Shown: one piece after another, positions 50,313 to 59,014 of the stretch | Numbering within the stretch: the first letter of the stretch is position 1 | Layout of the letters: every line of letters begins with the position of its first letter | NCBI GenBank assembly: GCA_964400125.1 | Contig: CAYNSR010000015.1 | Location: 1-60,405, forward strand | From: Micavibrio sp964400125 | GTDB lineage: Bacteria > Pseudomonadota > Alphaproteobacteria > Micavibrionales > Micavibrionaceae | Reading direction: 5' to 3' | Length of the DNA: 60,405 nucleotides | Program-made: the position numbers and the translations under genes | Notes under the pieces: generated by a model | The model's input: the letters and a program-made list of their open reading frames with translations, nothing else | What the model was told of the DNA's origin: nothing | Database searches by the model: none

Positions 50313-51896
50313 ATGATACCGATACAAAAACCGCAACAAGGCCAGTCCACACCAGTCCCGCCGCTGAGCCAGGCAGCAGAAGAATTCATTAAAAATCTGG
50401 CGGACAGCCTTGAAATTCCGGACAGCCGCTATGAAGAGGCTGAGAAACGGTACAAGTCCGTCGGCAACTGGCTGAAAAGACCGGGATCGGTTTTTGAACA
50501 CGCCAGCCCTGACGTTCATACGCAGGGTTCATTCGCCTTGGGAACGGTAATAAAGCCTGTTTCCGAGGATGAGGAATATGACATTGATATGATCTGTTCC
50601 TTTGAGATTGATTCCGCAAAGTGTTCGCAGGAAAAACTCAAAAATCTTTTGAAATACGAGCTTGCGGAGTATGCGAAAAAATACTCCATGCAGGAGCCGG
50701 AATCGCATCGGCGCTGTGTGAGGGTTCGTTATGCCGATAGCGCCCAGTTCCATTTGGATGCCACTCCCGCCCGTCCTGATCGAAATAGACAGCGGGTCTT
50801 GCTTGAGCAGCACAAAATCAATAACGAATGGGCCGCTTTGGCTATTTCTATTACGGATGAAAAGCATCCTGCCTACAAAATCACCAGTACCGAATGGCCC
50901 CGCAGCAACCCTCGCGGCTATCTAAAATGGTTCAGGTCAAGAATGCAGGTTGCTTTCGACAGACGCAGGCAGGAAATTAAACTGGCCGAAAAACGGGCCA
51001 ACGTTGAGGAAATCCCCGAATACCGCGTAAAAACCCCGTTGCAATCTGCAATTCAGATTCTAAAGCGCCACCGGGACATGACGTATGACGGGGAGCCAGA
51101 CAACAAACCGATTTCGATCATCATTACAACGCTTGCGGCATTGGCCTACAATCAGGAAGGATCAATACATCAGGCGCTGTTTCAAATTTTGTTTACAATG
51201 GATAAACATATTCAGCGTGATACGCATGGCCGGGCCGTTATACTAAACCCAACTGATCCTTTGGAAAATTTTGCAGACAAGTGGCGCGAATTTCCAGAGA
51301 GGGAAGAGGCTTTTTATGAGTGGTTGCAGAAAGCCAGAACCGACTTGGTTTCTATTGCCGGCCTTAATGACCTAAAAGACATCGCTGAAAGTCTCTCACC
51401 CGTCTTAGGGCCTAAGCTGGTGGAGAATGCCCTTGGTCGCCATAAGCCCGCTCAAGGCAAGAATTCATTGTCGTCGCTATTGCCAAAGTGGAGCGTATTT
51501 AACCAGCCCCACAAGCAGCAGGCTCCGTGGCCGGTTGCGGAACAAGGGTACGTCAAAATCAAGTCCGCCGAATATAAAAGGCAGGCAAGGGGTTCCATGT
51601 GGCGAAAATTCGACAGCAACGGAACATCTTTACCCAAAAACTGTGACCTTGTTTTTGAAGCGGTGACGAATATACCGGAGCCCTATGATGTTTATTGGCA
51701 AGTTGTCAATACGGGCCATGAAGCAGGAAAAGTTTCAGGACTGCGCGGCGGATTCGATAAGGGCGACTATGAGTTGGGTAGGCTCAAGAAGAAGGAGAGT
51801 ACCTCATATCGGGGAAGCCACACTATCGAATGCTTCATCGTCAGAAATAGTCGCATGCTCGCTCGTAGCGGCCCATTCATTGTTAACATTCAATAG
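50313..51896 (+). CDS. CBASS CD-NTase (cyclic oligonucleotide synthase) with AGS-C sensor
   Basis: The 527-residue enzyme has the nucleotidyltransferase core: GS at 72-73 in HTQGSFALGTVIKP, the DxD at D90/D92 in EYDIDMIC and the third acidic residue D149 in QFHLDATPARP. The middle has RVKTPLQSAIQILKRHRDM, typical of SMODS-type CD-NTases. The C-terminal 130 residues form an adenylyl/guanylyl and SMODS C-terminal sensor domain (DVYWQVVNTGHEAG, RGSHTIECFIVRN). On phage infection it would make a cyclic di- or trinucleotide for Cap5. The clade cannot be set by eye. Confidence 0.93.
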   Translation: MIPIQKPQQGQSTPVPPLSQAAEEFIKNLADSLEIPDSRYEEAEKRYKSVGNWLKRPGSVFEHASPDVHTQGSFALGTVIKPVSEDEEYDIDMICSFEIDSAKCSQEKLKNLLKYELAEYAKKYSMQEPESHRRCVRVRYADSAQFHLDATPARPDRNRQRVLLEQHKINNEWAALAISITDEKHPAYKITSTEWPRSNPRGYLKWFRSRMQVAFDRRRQEIKLAEKRANVEEIPEYRVKTPLQSAIQILKRHRDMTYDGEPDNKPISIIITTLAALAYNQEGSIHQALFQILFTMDKHIQRDTHGRAVILNPTDPLENFADKWREFPEREEAFYEWLQKARTDLVSIAGLNDLKDIAESLSPVLGPKLVENALGRHKPAQGKNSLSSLLPKWSVFNQPHKQQAPWPVAEQGYVKIKSAEYKRQARGSMWRKFDSNGTSLPKNCDLVFEAVTNIPEPYDVYWQVVNTGHEAGKVSGLRGGFDKGDYELGRLKKKESTSYRGSHTIECFIVRNSRMLARSGPFIVNIQ

Positions 51897-51905
51897 GAGC
51901 CTGCA

Positions 51906-53042
51906 ATGGCAAAGACAGCCAGACCCGCTATACCTGAGAAGGTTAAATATATCCTGTGGGGGAAATCCGCAGGCAGATGCCAGTTATGCAACAAGCCTGT
52001 TTATGAGGACTACCTCACGCATGAAGAGTTAAACCTCGCCGAACATGCTCACATCATAGCAAACAGCGCGGATGGTCCCAGAGGCGATGAAAACTTGTCA
52101 GAAGAATACGCGACTGACCTTGCCAACCTCATGCTGCTCTGCCGCGAACATCATAAGAAGATCGATACGGAGGAGTATGTTGAAAAATACCCGCCGAGCC
52201 TGTTGAGGGATATTAAGAAAAGGCACGAGGAACGGATAGAACTCGCGACTGCCATTTCAGAAGAGCAGCAGAGCCACGTCCTGTTATACAGCGCCAACAT
52301 TTCCAGCCAGACCAATCCTGTAAATTACACAGGCGCTGTTCAGGCAATGTTTCCCTTGCGGTACCCAGCGGAAAGGCAGCCAATAACTATTCATCTTACA
52401 GGAAACCCAGCCAACGACTCTCAGGCAAAATTTTGGGAGACGGAAGTTGATAACCTGAATCATCACTTCACCACACGGATTAAACCACGCATTGACCGTC
52501 AGGAAATCAAGCATGTCTCGGTTTTCGGTCTGGCTCCTATCCCGCTTCTGATCCATCTGGGAACGCTCCTGACCGACAAAACCCCGGCGGATGTGTATCA
52601 ACTGCACAGAGAGCCCGCTGGCTGGCGTTGGGTGGATGATTATGCGCCCGACTTTAACTATACGGTAACGGCTCCCGCTGACTTCTCTCCGACTAAGGTT
52701 GCCTTGGCAATTTCTTTCAGCGGGTCTATAGGGCAGCAGGATATACTCTCTGCGGTTGGTACCGATGCCGCTGTCTGGCAAATGGCAATCAATGCTCCGC
52801 ATAATGATTTCATGCAGGCGAAAGAACAGCTTTCATTATTCAGGAAGGCTTTCAGACGGCTGTTAAACACAATCAAAGACAAGCACGGCAAAGATGCAGA
52901 GATACATATCTGCCCAGCTGTCCCTGTGTCAGTGGCGATTGAGATTGGGAGGGTCTGGATGCCAAAAGCTGACCTTCCATTGATAATTTACGACCGGAAT
53001 AGACAAAATCTTCAATTTGAAAGGGCATTTAAGGTTGGATGA
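51906..53042 (+). CDS. cap5: Cap5 effector: HNH endonuclease fused to SAVED
   Basis: The 378-residue protein has an N-terminal HNH nuclease with zinc cysteines C25/C28 (GRCQLCNKP) and C79, catalytic EHAHI near 46-50, N74 (LANLMLLC) and HH at 82-83 (REHHKKID). The SAVED domain covers about 130-375 (FGLAPIPLLIHLGTLLTDK, ALAISFSGSIGQQDILSAVG, CPAVPVSVAIEIGRVWMPK). In Cap5 proteins the cyclic nucleotide binds SAVED and drives assembly and DNA degradation. With the CD-NTase it makes a minimal CBASS without Cap2/Cap3. Confidence 0.94.
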   Translation: MAKTARPAIPEKVKYILWGKSAGRCQLCNKPVYEDYLTHEELNLAEHAHIIANSADGPRGDENLSEEYATDLANLMLLCREHHKKIDTEEYVEKYPPSLLRDIKKRHEERIELATAISEEQQSHVLLYSANISSQTNPVNYTGAVQAMFPLRYPAERQPITIHLTGNPANDSQAKFWETEVDNLNHHFTTRIKPRIDRQEIKHVSVFGLAPIPLLIHLGTLLTDKTPADVYQLHREPAGWRWVDDYAPDFNYTVTAPADFSPTKVALAISFSGSIGQQDILSAVGTDAAVWQMAINAPHNDFMQAKEQLSLFRKAFRRLLNTIKDKHGKDAEIHICPAVPVSVAIEIGRVWMPKADLPLIIYDRNRQNLQFERAFKVG

Positions 53043-53078
53043 CCGGGCTATTAACACATCCCCGTTTTAATAAGGCTG

Positions 53079-53180
53079 TGCGCAAGGATTAAAAGACCTT
53101 AATATTGTGCTCGGTGATATGGAGCCTTGGGTAAAAGGTCCAAAGGTTCTTTATAATGGCAAGCTTGGTAATTTTTAATT
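53079..53180 (+). pseudogene. 3'-terminal remnant of an unknown gene
   Basis: A short frame with no start reads QGLKDLNIVLGDMEPWVKGP and ends KLGNF plus TAA at about 53178-53180. It looks coding (natural-looking residues, conserved-type motif LGDMEPW) and sits between the CBASS and the SbcD-like gene. It probably marks the junction of two inserted defence modules. Confidence 0.4.
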
Positions 53181-53192
53181 TTAAGGAAAATA

Positions 53193-54443
53193 ATGTTTCG
53201 CTTCGTTCATACCGCTGACATTCATCTTGATTCACCGCTTCGATCTCTTGCTCTCAAAGATCCAGACGCCGGTGCTTTAGTTGCTAATGCTACTCGGCAA
53301 AGTTTTTCGAAAACCATAGACCTATGTCTTAACGAAGAAGTAGATGCTTTAATTATCTCCGGGGATCTCTACGATGGTGAATTGCGTAGTATGAAAACAG
53401 CGGAGTTTTTTTCATCAGAAATGCGTCGCTTAGTCGAAGCCAGTATTCAAGCATTTATCATTCGGGGAAATCACGACGCAGAATCGCGTATAACCAAAGA
53501 ACTTCAATTACCTGATGGCGTACATGTCTTCCAAAGTCGAGGAAATTCAATTGTTCTGGAAGAAAAAGGGGTTGTTTTACACGGAGTCAGTTTTTCAAAT
53601 CCTCAAGCTCCGGACAGTCTTCTGCCATCCTACCCGGTTAAACAGTCCGGTTACCAAAATATCGGGTTGCTGCACACCAGCCTAGCCGGTTCCCCAGAAC
53701 ATGATACCTATGCGCCCTGCAGCTTACAAAATCTTCTGGATATGGAATATGATTACTGGGCGCTTGGTCACATTCACAAACGGGCGGTGCATAGTCATAC
53801 ACCGTGTGCTGTCGTTATGCCTGGGATCCCTCAGGGGCGGCATATCAATGAATCTGGTGTAAAGACAGTCACTCTGGCAGCTATCTCACCATCCGGAGAA
53901 ATTGAAATAGAAGAGCGCGTCACCAGCCTTGTCCAGTTTGAGCGACTGACTATCGACCTAGAAGGAACCGAAGAATGGCGCGATGTTGTTGCTGCCAGTG
54001 AAACCGCTTTTGGAAAACTCATTGATAGCATACAAACTCCACATGTCATCGCCAGAGTCGCCCTGAACGGTATAACACCTTTGGCAGGCCGGTTACGGCG
54101 GGATGCGGACGTTATACTATCTGAATTAAGAGAAGCGGCACGGCGTAGCGGATCTATATTCATTGAGCAATGCGACCAAAATTGTCGTGTTGCTACTGCT
54201 AAAACAGAAGCAGCCAGCGTAGATCCCGTCTCGGAATTGAGCAGGTTGATGGCGGGGCAGGGCATTCCTCTCGATCGAATTACGGCCGATACCAAAGCAC
54301 TGCTGACGGATATGCAAACAAAACTGCCGCCGGAGTTGCGTGATGCGTTTGAAGATCCAGATGGCAAACTTTTAGAAGAATATTTGAGCCAAGGGGCCGA
54401 TGAAATTCGGGCGCGTCTCGAAGGAACCGGGGAGGGTGCTTAA
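53193..54443 (+). CDS. YhaO/SbcD-like (Mre11-type) metallophosphoesterase
   Basis: The 416-residue protein has the calcineurin-like motifs: FVHTADIHLDSPL at the N-terminus, IISGDLYDG, AFIIRGNHDAES, GLLHTSLAG and YWALGHIHKRAV. The C-terminal third is a capping region as in YhaO. It would act as the nuclease of a Mre11/Rad50-type complex on DNA ends with the next gene, whose ATG overlaps its stop by one base (TAATG). The start follows AAGGAAAATA. Confidence 0.9.
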   Translation: MFRFVHTADIHLDSPLRSLALKDPDAGALVANATRQSFSKTIDLCLNEEVDALIISGDLYDGELRSMKTAEFFSSEMRRLVEASIQAFIIRGNHDAESRITKELQLPDGVHVFQSRGNSIVLEEKGVVLHGVSFSNPQAPDSLLPSYPVKQSGYQNIGLLHTSLAGSPEHDTYAPCSLQNLLDMEYDYWALGHIHKRAVHSHTPCAVVMPGIPQGRHINESGVKTVTLAAISPSGEIEIEERVTSLVQFERLTIDLEGTEEWRDVVAASETAFGKLIDSIQTPHVIARVALNGITPLAGRLRRDADVILSELREAARRSGSIFIEQCDQNCRVATAKTEAASVDPVSELSRLMAGQGIPLDRITADTKALLTDMQTKLPPELRDAFEDPDGKLLEEYLSQGADEIRARLEGTGEGA

Positions 54444-57400
54444 TGCGCTTTAATAAAATTCACCTGACCCGTTATGGCTGTTTTACCGATGATGTAATTG
54501 ATTTGGGTGAATCTTCGTCCGGAGATTTTCATATCGTTTACGGCCCCAATGAAGCGGGGAAATCTACGCTCAGAGAAGCCTGCCTTGATTTTCTTTATGG
54601 CATTCCGGCGCGTAGCAAATACAATTTCCTTCATGATTACACCTTAATGGAGATCGGTGCCGAGATCACAGTGGCAAAAGATTCATATGAGGGAAAAAGA
54701 ATAAAAGGGCAAAAAAATACCTTAATTGGAACAGGCAACTCCCCCCTTCCAGAAACTGTTTTAAAGGCCATTATGGGGGGTGTTTCACGCCAAGACTATG
54801 AGCATATGTATTCCCTAAACGATGCTTCACTGGAAGCCGGAGGAGAAAGCATCCTGAGTAGTGAAGGGGATTTGGGAGCGCTTTTATTTGGAGCCATGTC
54901 TGGACTTTCGGATGTAAGTTTAATTCTGACGAAGGCCAAGGAACAGACAGAAGGTTTTTTTAAAACCTCCGGCCGTGCCTTTTACCTCAATGAGTTGAAA
55001 ACTGAGCTGAAACGGATAGATCAGGAAATCAAAGATAATGATGTGGAGGTCGGTGCTTACCAGCGTTTAAAAAACAACGCCAAACAAGCGGCAGCCCAAT
55101 GGAGTGACAAGAAAAAAGAACGAGATGAAATGCGATCTGAAAATCGCCGATTACTGGCGCTAATAGAGTCATATCCTGTCTGGCGGGACTATATCGCCAT
55201 TCAGGACGACCTGGCCCCACTACATGGTGCTCCTGATGTCCCCGATGGATGGGCCGATGAAATTAACGATCTTATCCAGAAAAATACAGAGGCCCGCAGC
55301 AAAGCAGAAACTGAAACACAAGCGGTAGAGCGGGCGCAGGCGGAACTGGATGCTATTGTCTGTGATGAAATCGGACTTTCGCTGTCCGAACAAGTGAGGC
55401 GGCTTCAGGGAGACAATCTTGAGGCACGATATAAAACCTCGAATGATATAGAAAAGCGTAGGAATGAACGCACTCATCTGCAAGAGAGTATTGCGGACAA
55501 ATTAAGCCGTCTAGGTCAGCCAGTTGATGCGGATGCTAAAACTCTACTCCTCCCAGCCGCATGCGTAGGATCAATAAAATCACTTATGGCAGAAATAGGC
55601 ACCATTGACGCTGAGCTTAAATCGACGACACGTGAATATGAGGATGCCAAAAGCGAGATGCAGGACGCGCAACAAGCACTGGAAACATATCATTCCCCAA
55701 AAGATGATCCAGCCCCCATAAAATCTGCGCTGGAACCAGCCAAAGATGCTCCCAAACCGGGAGACCTGAAAACAATTGAAGATAGTGTCCATAAAGCGCG
55801 CGCTGAGCGAGACGATGCAATAGCACTCTTAGCTCCTTGGCAGGGGGACGCTGCCGCTCTGTCAGTTCTGACTTTCCCTAGTCAGGATTTTATTCAAAAG
55901 CTGGAAAGCAGAGGACAGAAGCTTTCTGAAGAAGAACAAAAGCTGGAAACAGAAAACAATCAATTACATGACAATATAGCTAGACACATATCAACTATAA
56001 ACGCGCTAAAGCAAGATGCCAAAGTCATTTCTGATGAGAACATCGCTAATACTCGGCAAACACGGGATGACGCGTGGGCATCGCACAGAAACAGCTTAAA
56101 TGAAAAGCCTCTGCCGTCCGCAGAAATCCTTCAGCAATCTGCTGATGAATTCGCCGCTGTTTTGGCTGCCAATGACCAGTTGGTCAGCAACCGTTTCAGT
56201 CAATCAACAGAGATTGCTCAGCTTCGAAAGGCACAGCTTGACCGCGCCGAAACGGAAGCCATAATAGTCCGCCTGGCAGAAAAACAGCAACAACATGATG
56301 CCAAAAAACAGGCATACATTGAAGAACTGGAAAAACTATTTGGCAAACTGAACCTGCCAGCAGACTTTGAATTATCCGAACTGAAGGTATGGCTAGAACG
56401 CTGTAAGCAAGCACTCAAGGCTGATGAGCATTTAAAGGCTGCGGAAGCCAGTTGCAAGGGCCAGAAAGCGAAACACAATACTGCCAAGGCAGAGCTTGAA
56501 AACGCTATGCGCTCCTGTGGTCTGACCGTAGAGAAATTGGAATGGTCTCAACTTTTGCAGCTTGGGCAAGAAACCCTTGACACTTGGACACTGGCACAGC
56601 AGAAAAAAATAGTGCTTGAAGAAATATTGTCAAAAGCCAAAAAAGCCGAAACAAAGCGCAAACGGGAATTGGAACGGGTGCAAGCTGATAAAGTAACGTG
56701 GGCTGCGTCATGGTCGTCCTGTCTGACTGATACTTGGCTTGGCATACAAACGCCTGCCGCGGTTGCTGAAATACTAAATCTTCTTGAGTCTCTTGCCGCG
56801 GATATCAAAGAAGCCAGACAGCTGGATGACAGGATTACCGCCATGGCCGAAGACCGGGAACGGTATTGCGCGGAAGTGCAAAATCTTGCCCAGCACGCCG
56901 GTGAGCAATTTGAAAATAACGACCCCCTGTCAGCTGCCGACCGTCTGCGTCAACGGGTTATCGATGCTGAAGAAGCTCATAAAGCAAAACGAAAAGCGGC
57001 CTTAACCTTGAAGGACGCTGAGAAGCGCCTAGCCGCTGCAACGCAAGCCGAACAACACGTTTCCAGTCGGTTTAAAGAGATGTGCGAAACAATCCCAGCA
57101 AACACACTGGAGGAACTCCGTAACAAAATAGGGCAGGGATTAGAGCGTTTCAGGCTACAAAAGCGGTCAACAGAATTGGAAATCGACCTCATCCGGCGCC
57201 TTGGTCAGGATAGCATAACGGCAAGTTTGGCCATCTTGAATGAGAAGGTTGGCACTTCTGAATCCCTAGACGCTGTGAGAGCCCACTGCGAAGCGCTAGA
57301 ACGGGATTTAGAAGATATAGATCAACAAGTCAGCGAACTTTATGCGTCTTGGCAGGAATCGGAGCGCGAATTGTCAACGATTGGCTCGGACAGTACAGTT

Positions 57401-57970
57401 GCAGAACTCTTTGAAGAGCGGGAAGCTGTACTTCTGGAAATCAAAGCTAAAGCACACGATTTTATGCGTCTTTCAACGGGGATCATGTTAGCCAATGAAG
57501 CTCTGCGTACATACAGGGAGACACACCGAAGCTCCATGATGAAAGCCGCCAGTGATGCATTTGCCCGCATGACACGCGGTGCGTTCACAGGCCTGTCTGC
57601 CACACCTCAAGATGATAAGGAACTTCTTTTCGGTGTACGCGCTGACGGATCAACGATCCTAGCTTCTGAAATGTCCCGTGGCACACGGTTTCAGCTCTAC
57701 TTAGCATTACGAATTGCAGGACATGCAGAACTGGCACGTAATGGAGAGACACTCCCATTCTTCGCAGATGACATTCTGGAACCTTTCGATGATGATCGTT
57801 CAGAAGAAACTTTTGCACTCCTAAATGAAATGGCTAAGCACGGCCAAGTGGTTTACCTCACACACCATAAACACTTATGCAAACTTGCTCAAAAAGTGAC
57901 TAGCGGAGAGGTTAAAATACATGAGTTGCCGGATAGAGCCGTCTCTTTAAATCTACAGCAGCGTAAATAA
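54443..57970 (+). CDS. YhaN/SbcC-like (Rad50-type) SMC-like ATPase
   Basis: The 1,175-residue protein has Walker A VYGPNEAGKSTLREACLDFL near 31-50, long coiled-coil arms with a central region, and at the C-terminus the signature region SEMSRGTRFQLYLALRIAGH, Walker B LPFFADDILEPFDDD and the D-loop/H-loop VVYLTHHKHLC. No CxxC zinc hook is seen in the middle, which fits YhaN-type proteins rather than true SbcC/Rad50. It pairs with the upstream nuclease and may serve in defence against foreign DNA or in end repair. Confidence 0.9.
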   Translation: MRFNKIHLTRYGCFTDDVIDLGESSSGDFHIVYGPNEAGKSTLREACLDFLYGIPARSKYNFLHDYTLMEIGAEITVAKDSYEGKRIKGQKNTLIGTGNSPLPETVLKAIMGGVSRQDYEHMYSLNDASLEAGGESILSSEGDLGALLFGAMSGLSDVSLILTKAKEQTEGFFKTSGRAFYLNELKTELKRIDQEIKDNDVEVGAYQRLKNNAKQAAAQWSDKKKERDEMRSENRRLLALIESYPVWRDYIAIQDDLAPLHGAPDVPDGWADEINDLIQKNTEARSKAETETQAVERAQAELDAIVCDEIGLSLSEQVRRLQGDNLEARYKTSNDIEKRRNERTHLQESIADKLSRLGQPVDADAKTLLLPAACVGSIKSLMAEIGTIDAELKSTTREYEDAKSEMQDAQQALETYHSPKDDPAPIKSALEPAKDAPKPGDLKTIEDSVHKARAERDDAIALLAPWQGDAAALSVLTFPSQDFIQKLESRGQKLSEEEQKLETENNQLHDNIARHISTINALKQDAKVISDENIANTRQTRDDAWASHRNSLNEKPLPSAEILQQSADEFAAVLAANDQLVSNRFSQSTEIAQLRKAQLDRAETEAIIVRLAEKQQQHDAKKQAYIEELEKLFGKLNLPADFELSELKVWLERCKQALKADEHLKAAEASCKGQKAKHNTAKAELENAMRSCGLTVEKLEWSQLLQLGQETLDTWTLAQQKKIVLEEILSKAKKAETKRKRELERVQADKVTWAASWSSCLTDTWLGIQTPAAVAEILNLLESLAADIKEARQLDDRITAMAEDRERYCAEVQNLAQHAGEQFENNDPLSAADRLRQRVIDAEEAHKAKRKAALTLKDAEKRLAAATQAEQHVSSRFKEMCETIPANTLEELRNKIGQGLERFRLQKRSTELEIDLIRRLGQDSITASLAILNEKVGTSESLDAVRAHCEALERDLEDIDQQVSELYASWQESERELSTIGSDSTVAELFEEREAVLLEIKAKAHDFMRLSTGIMLANEALRTYRETHRSSMMKAASDAFARMTRGAFTGLSATPQDDKELLFGVRADGSTILASEMSRGTRFQLYLALRIAGHAELARNGETLPFFADDILEPFDDDRSEETFALLNEMAKHGQVVYLTHHKHLCKLAQKVTSGEVKIHELPDRAVSLNLQQRK

Positions 57971-57981
57971 GAGGTCACCCG

Positions 57982-58203
57982 ATGAATTATGATGAAATTA
58001 AGCTCGCTCTTGATACAGCCGAAGAAACAAGAAATAAAATCGCCATGTTTCATTATATAGCATTGAAACATGCGGAAGATTTTATGGATGAAGATCCAAA
58101 ATCTTTTTGTAAAGCTGTTGGTATGCAGGAAAGTTATGCTACAGAATTTTTGAAAATGCGAGCGCTTCACTTACTTATAAAAGAAAACAATCTCAGTATT
58201 TAA
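57982..58203 (+). CDS. Small helical protein after the SbcC-like gene
   Basis: The 73-residue protein starts MNYDEIKLALDTAEETRNKI after GAGGTCACCC. It reads as helical with an HTH-like C-terminal segment (DPKSFCKAVGMQESYATEFL). It lies eleven bases after the ATPase and is probably in the same operon. No family recognised. Confidence 0.6.
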   Translation: MNYDEIKLALDTAEETRNKIAMFHYIALKHAEDFMDEDPKSFCKAVGMQESYATEFLKMRALHLLIKENNLSI

Positions 58204-58389
58204 TTGATAATGAAAGCATTGATATGCATAATGTAAATATGCGGTCAGTGTATAATTATTTGTTTTAATTAATATAAATGTATTTTCTTTTTCATAAGAT
58301 ACATTATCACTTTCCATGCTATATGCGCATATTTGACGCCTATATAATATGCATGATATTATTGGATTGTGTAACATTCGGAGGATAGT

Positions 58390-58641
58390 ATGGAAATCTT
58401 CATTGAGCATGAAACAAGCAAACGGCGGCCAGTCAATCTCACTATTCGCGAGGATGTTCTGGAGGCAGCGAAAATGCTGAAACTCAATGCCTCGCAAGCC
58501 GCTGAAAGGGGAATTATCCGCGCCATTCGTCAGGCTCAGGAGGATGACTGGATTACAACCAATAAGCCGGCACTGATAGCGCATAACAGCCGCGTTGATA
58601 AAGATGGCCCGCTATTAACGCCGGCCTGGGCAAAAGAATAA
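58390..58641 (+). CDS. ccdA: CcdA-type antitoxin
   Basis: The 83-residue protein has an N-terminal ribbon-helix-helix (KRRPVNLTIREDVLEAAKML) and a C-terminal toxin-binding tail (SQAAERGIIRAIRQAQEDDW), the CcdA pattern. It represses its own operon and neutralises CcdB. Start after GGAGGATAGT. The AT-rich 186 bp upstream holds the promoter and no other gene. Confidence 0.92.
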   Translation: MEIFIEHETSKRRPVNLTIREDVLEAAKMLKLNASQAAERGIIRAIRQAQEDDWITTNKPALIAHNSRVDKDGPLLTPAWAKE

Positions 58642-58946
58642 TGGCACGGTTTGACGTCTATAAATTCAAAAGCGCCGCCGTCCCTTTCGTTCTCGATGTC
58701 CAGGCAAATCTTCTGGCTGGCCTCAAGACACGCGTAGTAGTGCCGCTTGTTCCCTTATCAAAGGCGGAGAAAGAAGTCCTCCCGCGCCTGAAACCCGTCC
58801 TCCGGATTAATGGCAAAGACTATGTGCTGATGACAACAGACATCGGAACCATAAGAACCAAAGATTTAGGCGCAGTCGCTGACAATCTGGGAGACCAACA
58901 CCATACAATTACAGGCGCCCTGGACTTCCTCTTTCAGGGATTTTAA
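58641..58946 (+). CDS. ccdB: CcdB-type gyrase toxin
   Basis: The 101-residue protein matches CcdB: MARFDVYKFKSAAVPFVLDV, QANLLAGLKTRVVVPLVPL, LRINGKDYVLMTTDIGTI and the C-terminal ITGALDFLFQGF with the W/F-G-F-type gyrase-binding tail. It overlaps ccdA by one base. It kills plasmid-free segregants by poisoning GyrA. Confidence 0.93.
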   Translation: MARFDVYKFKSAAVPFVLDVQANLLAGLKTRVVVPLVPLSKAEKEVLPRLKPVLRINGKDYVLMTTDIGTIRTKDLGAVADNLGDQHHTITGALDFLFQGF

Positions 58947-59014
58947 TCCGGTACGACGCGGAGAAAACATCAGCACACTCCGGAAAAACAGCTGGTTAGT
59001 GCAGGCAGACGCCA

